A stretch of 64,000 bases of DNA from Caulobacter sp. 73W (GTDB taxonomy: Bacteria > Pseudomonadota > Alphaproteobacteria > Caulobacterales > Caulobacteraceae), in NCBI RefSeq assembly GCF_041021955.1, contig NZ_CP158375.1, positions 3,143,501 to 3,207,500 of the forward strand, written 5' to 3'. The notes beneath the pieces are model-generated. The model saw only the letters and a list, made by a program, of their open reading frames with translations, did no database searches and had not been told where the DNA came from. The position numbers and the translations under genes are program-made. Each line of letters starts with the position of its first letter. Position 1 is the stretch's first letter. Positions 38,395 to 48,659 of the stretch are shown in pieces.

Positions 38395-39758
38395 TTAGCC
38401 GACCATCTCTTCGCGGATGGTCTTGCGCGCCTGCCAGAAGAGCACGAATGCGATCAGGCCGAACATCGTCGAAATGATCAGAGCCCAGCGCACCCCCTCG
38501 GCCTCGCCCATGCCCATCGGGCCGGCCAGGACGTCGCTGAGGATCCCCACCGCCACCGGACCCAGGCCAAGGCCCACCAGGTTGATGATGAACAGCAGCA
38601 CCGCCGAGGCGGTGGCCCGCATGTGCGGCTCCACGATGCTCTGAGCCGTGGCGTAGACCGGGCCGTACCACAAGGTGCCCAGCACCGCCGGGATCGCGAG
38701 GATGACGATGGCGGCCAGCGCGCTGTCGACCAGGACGCCGAAGATGTAGACCGGGATGGTGATCAGGCTGGCGATGGCCGGGACGATCACATAGGCGCGC
38801 AGATCCCTTGCCCCCAGCCGGTCGGCCAGCACCCCGCCGAACCAGGCGCCGAACACCCCCGCCGTCCCGGCGATCAGGCCGAGCGCCAGGCCCAGGAATC
38901 CTCCCGACTTCAAGCCGAAGTTGGCCGCCAGCTCGGCGATCTCCTGGGTGTGGTTGCGAAAGAAGAACGAGGCGGTGAACGGCGCGTGGCCATAGCCAAC
39001 GAACGCCTTGATCGAGGCGGCAAAGGCCACCAGCCAGAAGGTCTTCTTGCCCATCAGCACGGCCAGGGCCGCCTTGGTGCTGATCTGCGCCGCCGCGCGG
39101 GCGGCGATGTCGGCGGTCAGCCTCTTGCGCGGCTCCACCAGGGTGAAGGCCGCGATCAGCGCCATCAGCACCCCCGGAGCGCCCGCCACGAGGAAGGCGG
39201 CGCGCCAGCCATAATGGTCCGCCACCAGTCCGCCCATGGCCATCCCCAAAAGCGCGCCTAGCGGCGTGCCGATGGAATAGAAGGCGATGGCCGAGGCGCG
39301 GTTCTCCTTGGGCACATAGTCGGTGATCAGCGAATGGGCGGGGGAGAGCAGCCGGCTTCACCGATCCCGACCCCGATCCGCGCCAGGACCAGCTGCCAGA
39401 AGTTCTGCGCCGCGCCGCACGCCATGGTGAAGGCGCTCCACGCCCCGACCGAGGCGGCGATGATCAGCGGACGATTGGCCTTCTCGGCATACCGGGCAAT
39501 CGGAATGCCCAGGATCGTGTAGAAGATCGCGAAGGCGAGGCCCGTCATCATACCCAGCTGCCAGTCCGCCAGGCCAAGGTCGCGCTTGATCGGCTCGGCC
39601 AGGATGTTGATCACCTGCCGGTCCAGGAAATTTAAGGTGTAGATGACCAGGAGGAGACTGAGCGCGTACCGCCGATAGCCTTTCGAGACGGCCCCGAGCG
39701 GCGAGGCGACGGGCTGGGCAGATTCGGGGCGCGCGGCCCCGGCGACGGCGTCCGTCAT
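38395..39758 (-). pseudogene. MFS transporter, spinster-like, one-base frameshift
   Basis: From ATG 39758 with a GGAGG site upstream. The frame reads LLLVIYTLNFLDRQVINIL and then ends prematurely after EAGCSPPPIR; a second frame continues from the same loop (PKENRASAIAFYSIGTPLG) to the stop at 38395. The paralogue reads EAGCSPPAHSLI here, which would need six C where the minus strand has five (plus-strand G-run 39340-39344). Repaired length is 454 residues. A homopolymer deletion in the assembly is the simplest explanation. First gene of a two-gene MFS operon. Confidence 0.82.
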
Positions 39759-39976
39759 TCCATACTCCTCCCTTTAAAACGCTTGTTCTAATCTTTGTTC
39801 GCACCCTAGACCCAAGGCGAGCGAACGCGCCAGCCCCTTTGCGGCAAGGGGCCAAGATGACAGGCTCTTCCAGCGCGTCGGGCCATGATGTCTGAATCGT
39901 GCGCTGTTCGAGGGTTTTTGGCGCGAGGTTGTAACCAAACGGCCGTCTCGTTCGTAACTAGCCCGAAGCGGAGATC

Positions 39977-40899
<923 letters not shown>

Positions 40900-40900
<1 letters not shown>

Positions 40901-41499
40901 TGGACCGCCAGACCCGCGACCGGATCGTCTATTGGGCGGTATGGCTGGCCTGCCTCGCGCCGTTTGTCTGGCTGGCGGCCCAGGCCGTGCTGGGCGAGCT
41001 GGGCGCCAACCCGATCGAGCGGCTGATCCGGCAACTGGGCGTCTGGGGCCTGCGTCTGCTGATCGTCGGTCTGGCGATCACGCCGCTCGCACGGCTCCTA
41101 AGGAAGCCGCGACTGATCCGCTTTCGGCGCACCATCGGCCTGTTCGCCTTCGCCTATGTCTCCACCCACCTGCTGACCTACATCGGCGTCGACCAGTACT
41201 TCGACTTCGCGGCGGTCTGGCGCGATATCCTTAAGCGCCCCTTCATCACCCTGGGAATGCTGGCTTTCGTGCTGTTGGTCCCGCTGGCGGTCACCTCGAC
41301 CAACGGGATGATCCGCCGGATGGGGCCGCGCGCATGGCGGCGGCTGCACTGGCTGATCTACGCCATCGTGCCGCTAGGCGTGGTTCACTACTACCTGCTG
41401 GTGAAGGCCGATCACCGTCCGCCCCTCGTCTATGGGGCGATCGTGCTGGTCCTGCTGGGCTGGCGCGTGGTCGCGCGCCTCAGGAGCCTTCGTTCCTAG
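40900..41499 (+). CDS. msrQ: MsrQ, haem-binding membrane subunit of MsrPQ
   Basis: A 199-residue membrane protein that passes electrons from the quinone pool or flavin to MsrP. It has about six membrane spans and paired His residues in AYVSTHLLTYIG, RLHWLIYAI and GVVHYYLLV that ligate haem b in the family. ATG 40900 overlaps the msrP stop (TGATG). Its 3' end overlaps the convergent lipoprotein gene by 20 bases. Confidence 0.93.
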
Positions 41500-42322
41500 C
41501 CACGCTCTGCGGCTTCTTCTCCGGCTTCGGATCATTGGCCTTGTCGGTCCAGCCGGGAGGGGCTCCCAGACGCTCGCCAATGAAGCCGGCCAAGCCAGGC
41601 TTGTCGCCGAACACCGCGCACTGCGGATCGTCACCCTTGCGTTCTTCCCAGGTCCGCTTGGGGGCGGATTTGAACGGGTCGGAGTGGCGGGTCACCATCC
41701 GGCCCATGTCGCGGCCGAAAGCCTCCGACAGCTCATAGGCGTCGCCGATCTTCGACAGGCGCGGGTCGGTGGTGAAGGCGTCGGCGCCGCGCGCCCACAT
41801 CATCGCCGCCACCTGCTTGCCCGACGCATCCTTCACTTCCGACTTGCCCGCCAGCGAGCCCATGCCGATCGGCAGGCGCGGCGTGAACGGGATCGGCGAC
41901 AGGGCGGAGGCGGCGATGGAGGCGCCCGCCAGGCCGCCCTCGGTCTTTTCCAGATGCGTGATGGTGGAGGTGACGGTCAGGTCGGCGCGCTCGCCTTGCG
42001 GCACGATGTCGTAACGCTGGGCGACCCGGTCGCACAGCGTACGGTTCAGGGCCGCGGCGACCAGCGCCTTTTGCTCCTCGTTAAGTTCAGCGGCCACTTC
42101 GGGAGAGAAGGTGGCCGGGGCGATGTGGGCGGTGCGCGCCTTGCCGAGCGCGGCGGCGTCATAGCGGATGCGCGCCTTGGTGCGCGGCCCCTCGGCCTTG
42201 GTCAGGCCGTCATAGGACGCCAGATTGCCGCCCGGCTTCAGCGGTGCGCTGGCGCAGGCCGCAAGGCTGAGCAGAAGCGCCGTCGCGGCGGCGGATCGAA
42301 GGATGGTCGCGGAACGGCGCAT
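41480..42322 (-). CDS. DUF3313-like lipoprotein
   Basis: A 280-residue lipoprotein: ATRSAAATALLLSLAAC-like signal with lipobox LAAC (residues ~19-23). After it, NLASYDGLTKAEGPRTKARIRY matches the start of DUF3313, a family of outer-membrane-type lipoproteins of unknown function. The middle (ADLTVTSTITHLEKTEGG) is beta-rich and the last ~60 residues are polar. It overlaps the msrQ 3' end by 20 bases on the other strand; the gap upstream to map holds nothing I can identify. Confidence 0.75.
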   Translation of the reverse strand: MRRSATILRSAAATALLLSLAACASAPLKPGGNLASYDGLTKAEGPRTKARIRYDAAALGKARTAHIAPATFSPEVAAELNEEQKALVAAALNRTLCDRVAQRYDIVPQGERADLTVTSTITHLEKTEGGLAGASIAASALSPIPFTPRLPIGMGSLAGKSEVKDASGKQVAAMMWARGADAFTTDPRLSKIGDAYELSEAFGRDMGRMVTRHSDPFKSAPKRTWEERKGDDPQCAVFGDKPGLAGFIGERLGAPPGWTDKANDPKPEKKPQSVARNEGS

Positions 42323-42478
42323 TGGTACAGCCCTTGTCTTCGCCTGCTAGAACAACAGGCGGGGCAGTATGTTCCGCAACCAAGACCCTTTGATCTCGGG
42401 CCCTGGATGGGACCGAGGGCCTTGAAGCTGGCCACGCCTTCGCCGCCCTGTTGCAAAGCGGTCGCGTGTTTCTGCGTC

Positions 42479-43306
42479 CTACTCGCCGAGGATCGGCGGC
42501 TGGAACAGGCCGGCGGGCGAGGCGGTGAAGATCTCCACGCCCGCTTCGGTGACGCCCACCGAATGTTCGCACTGGGCCGACAGCGACTTGTCGCGGGTCA
42601 CCGCGGTCCAGCCGTCCGACAGCACCTTCACGTGCGGCTTGCCCAGGTTCACCATCGGCTCGACGGTGAAGAACATGCCGGCCTTCAGCTCCGGACCCGT
42701 GCCCGGACGCCCCAGGTGCAGCACGTTGGGCTCGTCGTGGAAGACCCGGCCAAGGCCGTGGCCGCAGAAGTCCTGCACCATCGAGCAACGCTGGGCCTCG
42801 GCATAGCTCTGGATCGCATGGCCCACGTCGCCCAGGGTGGCGCCCGGCTTGATCACCGCCAGGCCGCGGGCCAGGGCCTCATAGGTGATGTCAACCAGGC
42901 GGCGGGCGCGGGCCGGCACCTTGCCGACGCCGTACATGCGCGAGTGGTCGCCGTGCCAGCCGTCGACGATGACGGTCACGTCGATATTGGCGATGTCGCC
43001 TTCACGCAGGGTCCAGTCCCCCGGGATGCCGTGGCAGACCACGTGGTTGCGCGAGATGCACACCGTGTGGCTGTAGCCCTTGTAGAACAGGCAGGCCGGC
43101 AGGGCGCCATGATCGAGGATGAATTCGCGCGCGAGGGTGTCGAGATGCTCGCTGGAGACGCCCGGCTGGACGTGCGGAACCAGCATGTCCAGGCACTCGG
43201 CCGCCAGGCGGCCGGCCTTGCGCATGCCCTCGAAATCCTCGGGCTTGTGGATCTTGATGGTCCCGTCGCGGACTTCCGTCTCCAGGATATCATCGCCAGA
43301 CGCCAT
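42479..43306 (-). CDS. map: methionine aminopeptidase, type I
   Basis: A 275-residue metalloenzyme that removes the initiator Met from new proteins. The metal ligands are visible: Asp in NIDVTVIVDGWHGDHSRMY, His in FCGHGLGRVFHDEP, and the two Glu in FTVEPMVNLG and QCEHSVGVTEAGVEIF. ATG 43306 is preferred over the in-frame start 9 bases earlier because of its GGAG spacing; the difference is three residues. It follows sfsA after 21 bases and is likely co-transcribed. Confidence 0.95.
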   Translation of the reverse strand: MASGDDILETEVRDGTIKIHKPEDFEGMRKAGRLAAECLDMLVPHVQPGVSSEHLDTLAREFILDHGALPACLFYKGYSHTVCISRNHVVCHGIPGDWTLREGDIANIDVTVIVDGWHGDHSRMYGVGKVPARARRLVDITYEALARGLAVIKPGATLGDVGHAIQSYAEAQRCSMVQDFCGHGLGRVFHDEPNVLHLGRPGTGPELKAGMFFTVEPMVNLGKPHVKVLSDGWTAVTRDKSLSAQCEHSVGVTEAGVEIFTASPAGLFQPPILGE

Positions 43307-43327
43307 GTTTCTCAACTCCAGATCGAC

Positions 43328-44047
43328 CTAGCCCGCGCCATGCGGGGCGTCGCGCCACGGGATGCGGCGCGCCAGGCGGATCGCTTCAGGGCTTATGTCG
43401 CAATCGTAGCACAGAACTTCAACGCCTGCCGCCGCCGCGTCATTCAGTCCCGCGGCGTAGACGGGATCGAGCTCGGCGCAGGCGGCGAAATGGTCACAGT
43501 CGGTGCGCTGGATCACGAACAGCTGCACCGCGCGATGGCCCAGGGCGACTTGGGCGGCCAGGTCCTTCAGGTGCTTTGACGATCGGGCGGCCACGCAGTC
43601 GGGAAACTCCGCAAGCGTCCCGTCGCGCCGAAGGTGGCAGTTCTTCACCTCCAGCCAGCAGGGCGGCCGGTCGGGATGCTCCAACAGGAAGTCCACGCGG
43701 CTCGCCTCGCTGTAGCGAACCTCGGGGCGGATCGTCGCGTAGCCGGACAGCTCCGGGATCGTGGCCGTCGCCAGGGCCTCGGCCACCAGTCGGTTGGGCA
43801 GCATGGTGTTGATGCCCACAAGCCCGCCGTCGACCTCCACCAACTGCAGCGTCCAGGGCAGTTTGCGCTTGGGATTGGGATCGTGGGAAATCCATGCTCC
43901 TAGTCCCTCGTCCTTCAGCCCCAGCATGGCGCCGGGATTTGGACAGTGGGCGGTGATCGCCGTTCCGTCGTCGAGAACCACGTCGGCGAAGAAGCGCTTG
44001 TAGCGATGGACGAGGCGACCGTGCGCCATCGGTTGCGGCAAAAGCAT
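43328..44047 (-). CDS. sfsA: DNA/RNA nuclease-fold protein SfsA
   Basis: A 239-residue SfsA (sugar fermentation stimulation) protein, starting at ATG 44047 ([20 protein letters not shown]). It has the family's [11 protein letters not shown] and the PD-(D/E)XK-like core [24 protein letters not shown], with Asp, Glu and Lys in place. The physiological role is unclear; DNA binding was reported for the E. coli protein. It is upstream of map by 21 bases and divergent from the molybdopterin-binding gene. Confidence 0.93.
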   Translation of the reverse strand: MLLPQPMAHGRLVHRYKRFFADVVLDDGTAITAHCPNPGAMLGLKDEGLGAWISHDPNPKRKLPWTLQLVEVDGGLVGINTMLPNRLVAEALATATIPELSGYATIRPEVRYSEASRVDFLLEHPDRPPCWLEVKNCHLRRDGTLAEFPDCVAARSSKHLKDLAAQVALGHRAVQLFVIQRTDCDHFAACAELDPVYAAGLNDAAAAGVEVLCYDCDISPEAIRLARRIPWRDAPHGAG

Positions 44048-44098
44048 GCGGGGTCTAAGTCCGGGAGGATAGAGCGCGACATTTAGGGAAGACGGGCG

Positions 44099-44860
44099 AT
44101 GACCTCCAGCGCTGAACGGGTGACGGCCGCGGTCCTGATCATCGGCGACGAAATCCTGTCGGGCCGCACCCAGGACGTGAACCTCAACGCCATCGCCAAG
44201 TACCTGGCCACCTACGGCGTCGACCTGTGCGAGGCGCGGGTGGTGGCGGACGTGGAGCGGGACATCGTCGACGCGGTCAACGCACTGCGCTCCCGGTACG
44301 ACTATGTGATCACCACCGGCGGCATCGGCCCGACCCATGACGACATCACCGCCGACAGCGTGGGCAAGGCGTTCGGCCTGCCTGTCCACGAGCATCCCGA
44401 GATCATGGCCATGCTCGAGGCGCGCTGGGGCGAGGTGAACGCCGCCCGCCGCCGCATGGCCCACGTGCCCGAAGGCGGTACCTTGGTGAAGAACCCGGTG
44501 CAGGGCCCGCCCGGCTTCCAGATCGGCAATGTCTTCGTCCTGGCCGGGGTGCCGGCGATCATGCGCGGCATGCTGGACGACGTCGGTCCGCGCCTGCGCA
44601 CCGGGGCGGTGGTCATCTCGCGCACCGTGCGGGTCGAGGGCTCCGGCGAAGGGTTGATCGCCGCGCCGCTGGAGGCGGTGGCCAAGCTGCATCCGGACAT
44701 GTCCCTGGGCAGTTATCCATTCTTCACCCCGCCGGACGGCTACGGCGCCAATCTGGTGGTCCGCGGGCGGGACGCGGCGGAGGTGGATCAGGCCGTGGAT
44801 GAGCTGGTCGAGGCCCTTCGCGCCGCGGGCGCGGCCAAGGTCTGGGCGGTCGAGGCATGA
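44099..44860 (+). CDS. molybdopterin-binding (MoCF/CinA-N-like) protein
   Basis: A 253-residue protein with a complete MoaB/MogA-like fold at the N-terminus: [19 protein letters not shown], then [20 protein letters not shown]. It corresponds to the N-terminal half of CinA (competence/damage-inducible) without the C-terminal deamidase. Such stand-alone proteins may bind molybdopterin or hydrolyse ADP-ribose-type compounds; the role here is unknown. The start ATG 44099 is 51 bases from the divergent sfsA start. Confidence 0.85.
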   Translation: MTSSAERVTAAVLIIGDEILSGRTQDVNLNAIAKYLATYGVDLCEARVVADVERDIVDAVNALRSRYDYVITTGGIGPTHDDITADSVGKAFGLPVHEHPEIMAMLEARWGEVNAARRRMAHVPEGGTLVKNPVQGPPGFQIGNVFVLAGVPAIMRGMLDDVGPRLRTGAVVISRTVRVEGSGEGLIAAPLEAVAKLHPDMSLGSYPFFTPPDGYGANLVVRGRDAAEVDQAVDELVEALRAAGAAKVWAVEA

Positions 44861-44937
44861 TCGCAAAAGCGGAACCAGGGCTCCGATTCGAGAATTTCCT
44901 TATCAGCCCGTTTCGGGGAGGAAGAAGGAGGTCCGCG

Positions 44938-45135
44938 ATGACCCGCCCGTTTGAAGACAAGACCGAAGACCGCTCGTTCGAGCCGCGCAAGCCGCTGTTC
45001 GGCGGCGACCGCAGCCACGCCGAGAAGCTTTGCGCCAAGACCAAGCAGGACAAGCCGCTGAGCGATACGTTGTTCGGCGATGACGACGCCGGCGGCCGCG
45101 CCGGTCAGGGCGGCATGGGCGGGCCTGCCTCCTAG
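44938..45135 (+). CDS. small hydrophilic protein
   Basis: A 65-residue protein. A near-perfect ribosome site (AAGGAGG, seven bases ahead) picks ATG 44938 over an in-frame start at 44857. It is rich in charged residues and glycine (PFEDKTEDRSFEPRKPLFGG, then HAEKLCAKTKQDKPLSDTLFG) and has one cysteine and no membrane segment. I do not recognise a family. It lies 77 bases after the molybdopterin-binding gene and is closed by a strong terminator. Confidence 0.7.
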   Translation: MTRPFEDKTEDRSFEPRKPLFGGDRSHAEKLCAKTKQDKPLSDTLFGDDDAGGRAGQGGMGGPAS

Positions 45136-45160
45136 GGCGTTTCACAAGGTAGAACGACAC

Positions 45161-45189
45161 AAAGGCCGGGCCCAGCGCCCGGCCTTTTT
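45161..45189 (+). terminator. intrinsic terminator
   Basis: AAAGGCCGGGC (45161-45171), 5-base loop, GCCCGGCCTTT (45177-45187) and a run of five T. It lies 25 bases after the small hydrophilic protein gene. Confidence 0.9.
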
Positions 45190-45239
45190 GCGTTTAACGC
45201 GCTTGAGGGCTTGCTCCCATCATGTAAGAAGTCTGTCGA

Positions 45240-45264
45240 TATAATGAGAACGGATGGATCCGTT
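45240..45264 (+). promoter_or_regulatory. perfect -10 box and palindromic operator of pectate lyase gene
   Basis: TATAAT at 45240-45245 is an exact -10 hexamer, rare in this GC-rich sequence; no clear -35 is found at the usual distance. Directly after it, AACGGAT-GG-ATCCGTT (45249-45264) is a perfect inverted repeat covering the expected transcription start, 20 bases before the gene. The position suits a repressor; the regulator is not in the window. Confidence 0.5.
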
Positions 45265-45284
45265 AGGTTGTCGGGAGACGCACG

Positions 45285-46592
45285 ATGAGACACGCCCTGA
45301 ACATTGCGGCGTTCAGCTTGGCCGCCCTGGCCGCGGTCAGCTTCGACGGCGGCGCGGCGCGGGCGGAAGTCATCCGCATGAACACGCCGGCCGTGGGTCT
45401 CACCGCTGATCGGATCGGCGCGCTGCCTGACGCCGAGCGCGGCCCCTGGCTAGACTATCTGTCCCGCTCGCAGGCGCAGATGAAGGCGGACCGCGCCGCC
45501 CTGGCGGCCGAGCTGCCGGCCGGCGCGACCCCGCCGCCGGCCCCCAAGGCCGTGGGCGGCAACAGCTACAACATGCCGCTGGACCGGCCGGTGAAGTGGT
45601 ACGGCTCGGCGGAAGCCCGCGCCATCGCCGACGCCATGGTGACCTTCCAGACCCCCGCCGGCGGCTGGAGCAAGAACCAGGACCGCCGCATCGCCCGCCT
45701 GAAGGGTCAGCGCTTCTCCAACGACGCCGAGACGATGGAGCAGAACCCGGCCAATTTCGACGCACCGGCCGACCGCTTCTGGACCTTCGTCGGCACTCTG
45801 GACAATGACGCCACCTGGACCGAGATGCGCTTCCTCGCCAAGGTCGCGGCCCAGGCTCCCGGACGCGAGGGCGACGCCTGGCGCGCCAGCGTGATCAAGG
45901 GCGTCCATTATCTGCTCAACGCCCAGTACCCGAACGGCGGCTGGCCGCAGATCTGGCCGCTGGAGGGCGGTTTCCACGATTCCATCACCTTCAATGACAA
46001 CGCCGTGGCCAACGCCGCCATGGTGCTTCGCGACGTGGCCAACGGCGAGAACGATTTCGGCTTCGTGCCGGCCGAGCTGGAAGGCCGCGCCGCCGAGGCG
46101 ACCAAGCGGGCGATCGACGTCATGCTTCGCGCCCAGGTTCGTTATGGCGGCAAGGTGATGGGCTGGCCCCAGCAGGTCGAGCCGATGCGCCTGGTCCCCA
46201 CCAGCGCCCGCAACTACGAGCCCCGCTCGGTCGCCAGCGGCGAGACCACCGACATCCTGCTCTTCTTGATGGGCGAGAAGAACCCGTCCGCCGAGGTGAA
46301 GGCGGCGATCCGCGACGGTGTCGCGTGGCTGGAATTGACCCGTGTCCACGACAAGTCGTTCGAGATGACCGACCAGGGCCGAAAGCTGATCGACAAGAAG
46401 GGCGCCGGCCCGATCTGGTCGCGCAACTACGACATCGTCAACGGCCGGCCGATTTTCGGCGACAAGGACCAGACGATCCACGACGACGTGAACTTCATCT
46501 CGGTGGGCCGCCGCAACGGCTATTCGTGGTGGATCGCCTCGCCGCAAAAAGCCCTGGACGCCTATGCCAAATGGGCGCCCGCCCACCCGTAA
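45285..46592 (+). CDS. pelA: pectate lyase, polysaccharide lyase family 10
   Basis: A 435-residue exported lyase that cleaves polygalacturonate by beta-elimination. The signal peptide is MRHALNIAAFSLAALAAVSF with cleavage near ARAE. The Pec_lyase (PL10) region spans about 100-430, with YPNGGWPQIWPLEGGFHDSI, and RNYEPRSVASGETTDILLFL near the active-site cleft. The gene stands alone with its own AT-rich promoter region and palindrome, suggesting induction by plant polymer. No transporter or other pectin gene is adjacent. Confidence 0.9.
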   Translation: MRHALNIAAFSLAALAAVSFDGGAARAEVIRMNTPAVGLTADRIGALPDAERGPWLDYLSRSQAQMKADRAALAAELPAGATPPPAPKAVGGNSYNMPLDRPVKWYGSAEARAIADAMVTFQTPAGGWSKNQDRRIARLKGQRFSNDAETMEQNPANFDAPADRFWTFVGTLDNDATWTEMRFLAKVAAQAPGREGDAWRASVIKGVHYLLNAQYPNGGWPQIWPLEGGFHDSITFNDNAVANAAMVLRDVANGENDFGFVPAELEGRAAEATKRAIDVMLRAQVRYGGKVMGWPQQVEPMRLVPTSARNYEPRSVASGETTDILLFLMGEKNPSAEVKAAIRDGVAWLELTRVHDKSFEMTDQGRKLIDKKGAGPIWSRNYDIVNGRPIFGDKDQTIHDDVNFISVGRRNGYSWWIASPQKALDAYAKWAPAHP

Positions 46593-46630
46593 GGGGCGGT
46601 GGCCGCCCCGCGCCGCGGTCTGACTTGGGT

Positions 46631-46716
46631 TGGTGCGGGCGGCCGGGGTCGAACCGGCAAGGGCATAGCCCGACGGATTTTAAGTCCGTTGCGTCTACCA
46701 GTTTCGCCACGCCCGC
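46631..46716 (-). tRNA. tRNA-Leu (anticodon TAA)
   Basis: On the minus strand the gene opens GCGGGCGTGGCGAAACTGG and closes CGCCCGC-A-CCA, forming a 7-pair acceptor stem with encoded CCA (plus-strand TGG 46631-46633). The anticodon loop CTTAAAA presents TAA, the T-arm is GGTTCGAACC-like (CGGTTCGACCCCG), and a long variable arm (GGGCTATGCCC) is typical of tRNA-Leu. Confidence 0.93.
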
Positions 46717-46799
46717 GCCGAAACGGCGCAAGACATAGCCGGGGCCGTGGTGGCCGACCACAGTTTTAAGCAGGTCCGGCGCGTTGAGCGCCAAAAGAA

Positions 46800-46829
46800 A
46801 AAGCCGCCGCGGTCCCTCGCGGCGGCTTT
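46800..46829. terminator. intrinsic terminator of porin gene
   Basis: AAAGCCGCCGCG (46800-46811), 6-base loop, CGCGGCGGCTTT (46818-46829): a perfect 12-base stem. A-rich flank on the plus strand gives TTTTTCTTTT on the minus strand, 24 bases after the porin stop. Confidence 0.88.
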
Positions 46830-46853
46830 CCCTTCTTGAAATCGAGGCTCGCC

Positions 46854-47546
46854 CTAGAACGTCGCCTTCAGCGTCGCCACGAAGGATTCCTCGTAGTAGT
46901 CGCCGAACTCGTGGCGGCTGGTGTCCGCGTAGCGCAGGTCGATGGCCAGGTTGTCGGTCAGGGCGTAGGTGCCGCCGATGTTCCAGGTCGTGTAGTCGCC
47001 GTTGCCCTTGTAATCGAGGCGGCCGAGCGTGGCCGAGAGCGCCAGCTTGTCCATCACCGGGTAGGAGCCGTTGACCTCGTAATAGGCCGTCTCCTTGACC
47101 CCCGCGCCGAAGTAATCCGGCGAGACATAGAGGGCGGTGCCGATGGAGCCCGCGCCGACCGGCACGGAGGCGGCGGCCTTGAACTCCCAGTAGTTGTAGT
47201 CCGCCCCCTCGGGCTGATCGACATAGGTGTAGTAGATCGCGGCGAAGTCGGCCGAGATCGGACCGAAGGTCGGCTTCACCCCGAAGTAGTAGTCGATCTC
47301 GGCGTCGGTGGAGTTGAGGTAGTCTAGGCTGGACGCCCAGACGCCCGCGTAGAACTTGCCGGCCGTGACGTCAGCGCCGCCGAACACGACAGGCTCCTGG
47401 TCGCTCTGGCTGACGCCGCGGAAGATGTAGTCGGACGCGGCGCCGACATTGAACGCGATGCTCGGACCGCCGTCCTGCGCGGCGGCGACGCCGGTCATGA
47501 GCATGGACGCGGCGGCGGCGCAGAGCGCTAGCTTCAAGGTCTTCAA
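46854..47546 (-). CDS. TorF family putative outer-membrane porin
   Basis: A 230-residue beta-barrel-type protein: the signal MKTLKLALCAAAASMLMTGVAAA, then SIAFNVGAASDYIFRGVSQSD, the hallmark of the TIGR02001/TorF family, alternating hydrophobic strands, and a C-terminal ATLKATF ending in Phe as barrel proteins do. The only usable start is TTG at 47544-47546; an in-frame stop lies 4 bases upstream and AAGGGGA is well placed, so I accept it. Channel specificity is unknown. It is followed by a perfect terminator. Confidence 0.85.
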   Translation of the reverse strand: MKTLKLALCAAAASMLMTGVAAAQDGGPSIAFNVGAASDYIFRGVSQSDQEPVVFGGADVTAGKFYAGVWASSLDYLNSTDAEIDYYFGVKPTFGPISADFAAIYYTYVDQPEGADYNYWEFKAAASVPVGAGSIGTALYVSPDYFGAGVKETAYYEVNGSYPVMDKLALSATLGRLDYKGNGDYTTWNIGGTYALTDNLAIDLRYADTSRHEFGDYYEESFVATLKATF

Positions 47547-47745
47547 TTTTTATCCCCTTTTGTTTTCCCGACGCTGGCCCCTCCTGCGTCGGGGTAGGTG
47601 CTGAGTGGCCCTGAGCGCAGCTTCAGTGACACCTTTGTGGGGAAGCAATGTTCGGCGGACCGTGGGCGCGCGGTCCCATCCGGCTGTCGCATAGTTAAGC
47701 GACGCTGTGGATAAACGCCCAAAATTTGAGCGTCGAGGGGCGTGT

Positions 47746-47770
47746 CAGGCGCCGGGGGATCAGGCGCCTG
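47746..47770 (-). terminator. hairpin after SDR gene, weak terminator
   Basis: CAGGCGCC (47746-47753) and GGCGCCTG (47763-47770) form a perfect 8-base stem 6 bases after the SDR stop. There is no T-run, so termination would be weak. The rest of the 229-base gap to the porin gene holds another GC hairpin (CCGACGC/GCGTCGG near 47568-47592) and no gene I can see. Confidence 0.35.
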
Positions 47771-47775
47771 AAGGG

Positions 47776-48579
47776 CTATCGCATTGAAAGAGAAGCAAAA
47801 CCCAGGTGCGTTCCGGCGTCGACCAAAAGTGTCTCTCCCGTGACATGGCGCGAAGCGGGCGAGGCCAGGAACACCGCCGCCCCGGCGATGTCCTCGGCGG
47901 TGGAGGCCGCTTTCAGCGGGGTCGAGGCGATCACGCCCTGGCGCATGCGGGCGATGCGCTCCTCCTCCATCGCCTTTCCGAACCAGGGGGTGTCGATAAA
48001 GCCGGGGCAGATCGCGTTGACCCGGATCTTCGGCGCCAGGGCCCGGGCCAGCGACAGGGTCATGGTGTTCATCGCGCCCTTGGAGGCGGCGTAGGGCAGC
48101 GATGAGCCGATGCCCGTAACGCCCGCGATTGAGGCGGTGTTGACCACCGCCCCGGGCTGGGGCGCGGCCTCCAGCAGCGATCGCGCGGCGCGGACCATCT
48201 GGTAGGCCCCCACCACATTGACCTTGTAGAGGTGAAGGAAGTCGTCGGCCGACACCGCGTCCAGGTCGGCATGGTCGGGCGCGAAGACTGTCGTGCCGGC
48301 GTTGTTGAACAGGGCGTCGATGCGTCCGGTGGAGGCGGCGGCCTCGGCGATCAGGCGGCAGTCGGCGTCCTCGGCCACGTCGCCCTGGATCAGGACCGCC
48401 CGGGCGCCTTGCGCCTCGACCAGGCCCACGGTCTGGGCCGCCTCGGCTTCGCTGCGGGCGTAGTTGACGACCACCGTGCCTGCGCCGCGGCTGGCGACCT
48501 CCACCGCGATGGCGCGGCCCAACCCCGTCGAGGCGCCGGTGACAACCACTGTCCAGCCGTCGAAATCACGTCCCGCCAT
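47776..48579 (-). CDS. short-chain dehydrogenase/reductase (SDR)
   Basis: A 267-residue classical SDR with the cofactor motif TGASTGLGRAIA, the NNAG motif (FNNAGTTVF), the catalytic Ser in NTASIAG, the YxxxK pair in PYAASKGAMN, and the C-terminal NAICPGFIDTPWF. It resembles 3-oxoacyl-ACP reductase (FabG)-type enzymes but the substrate is unknown. The ribosome site AAGGAGG precedes ATG 48579. It is divergent from queF, with 80 bases between. Confidence 0.88.
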   Translation of the reverse strand: MAGRDFDGWTVVVTGASTGLGRAIAVEVASRGAGTVVVNYARSEAEAAQTVGLVEAQGARAVLIQGDVAEDADCRLIAEAAASTGRIDALFNNAGTTVFAPDHADLDAVSADDFLHLYKVNVVGAYQMVRAARSLLEAAPQPGAVVNTASIAGVTGIGSSLPYAASKGAMNTMTLSLARALAPKIRVNAICPGFIDTPWFGKAMEEERIARMRQGVIASTPLKAASTAEDIAGAAVFLASPASRHVTGETLLVDAGTHLGFASLSMR

Positions 48580-48659
48580 GTCGTCCTCCTTATGTTTTGT
48601 GAAAGCCTAGCGGCGAGGGCGGCCCTTGTCTTGAGGCCCGGCGGTGTTAAGTGGCGCGG

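Noticed and set aside
39781..39810. GAAC-N8-GAAC upstream of the split MFS gene as a LexA box
   Set aside because: The spacing is eight, not the required seven, and the gene has no SOS link.
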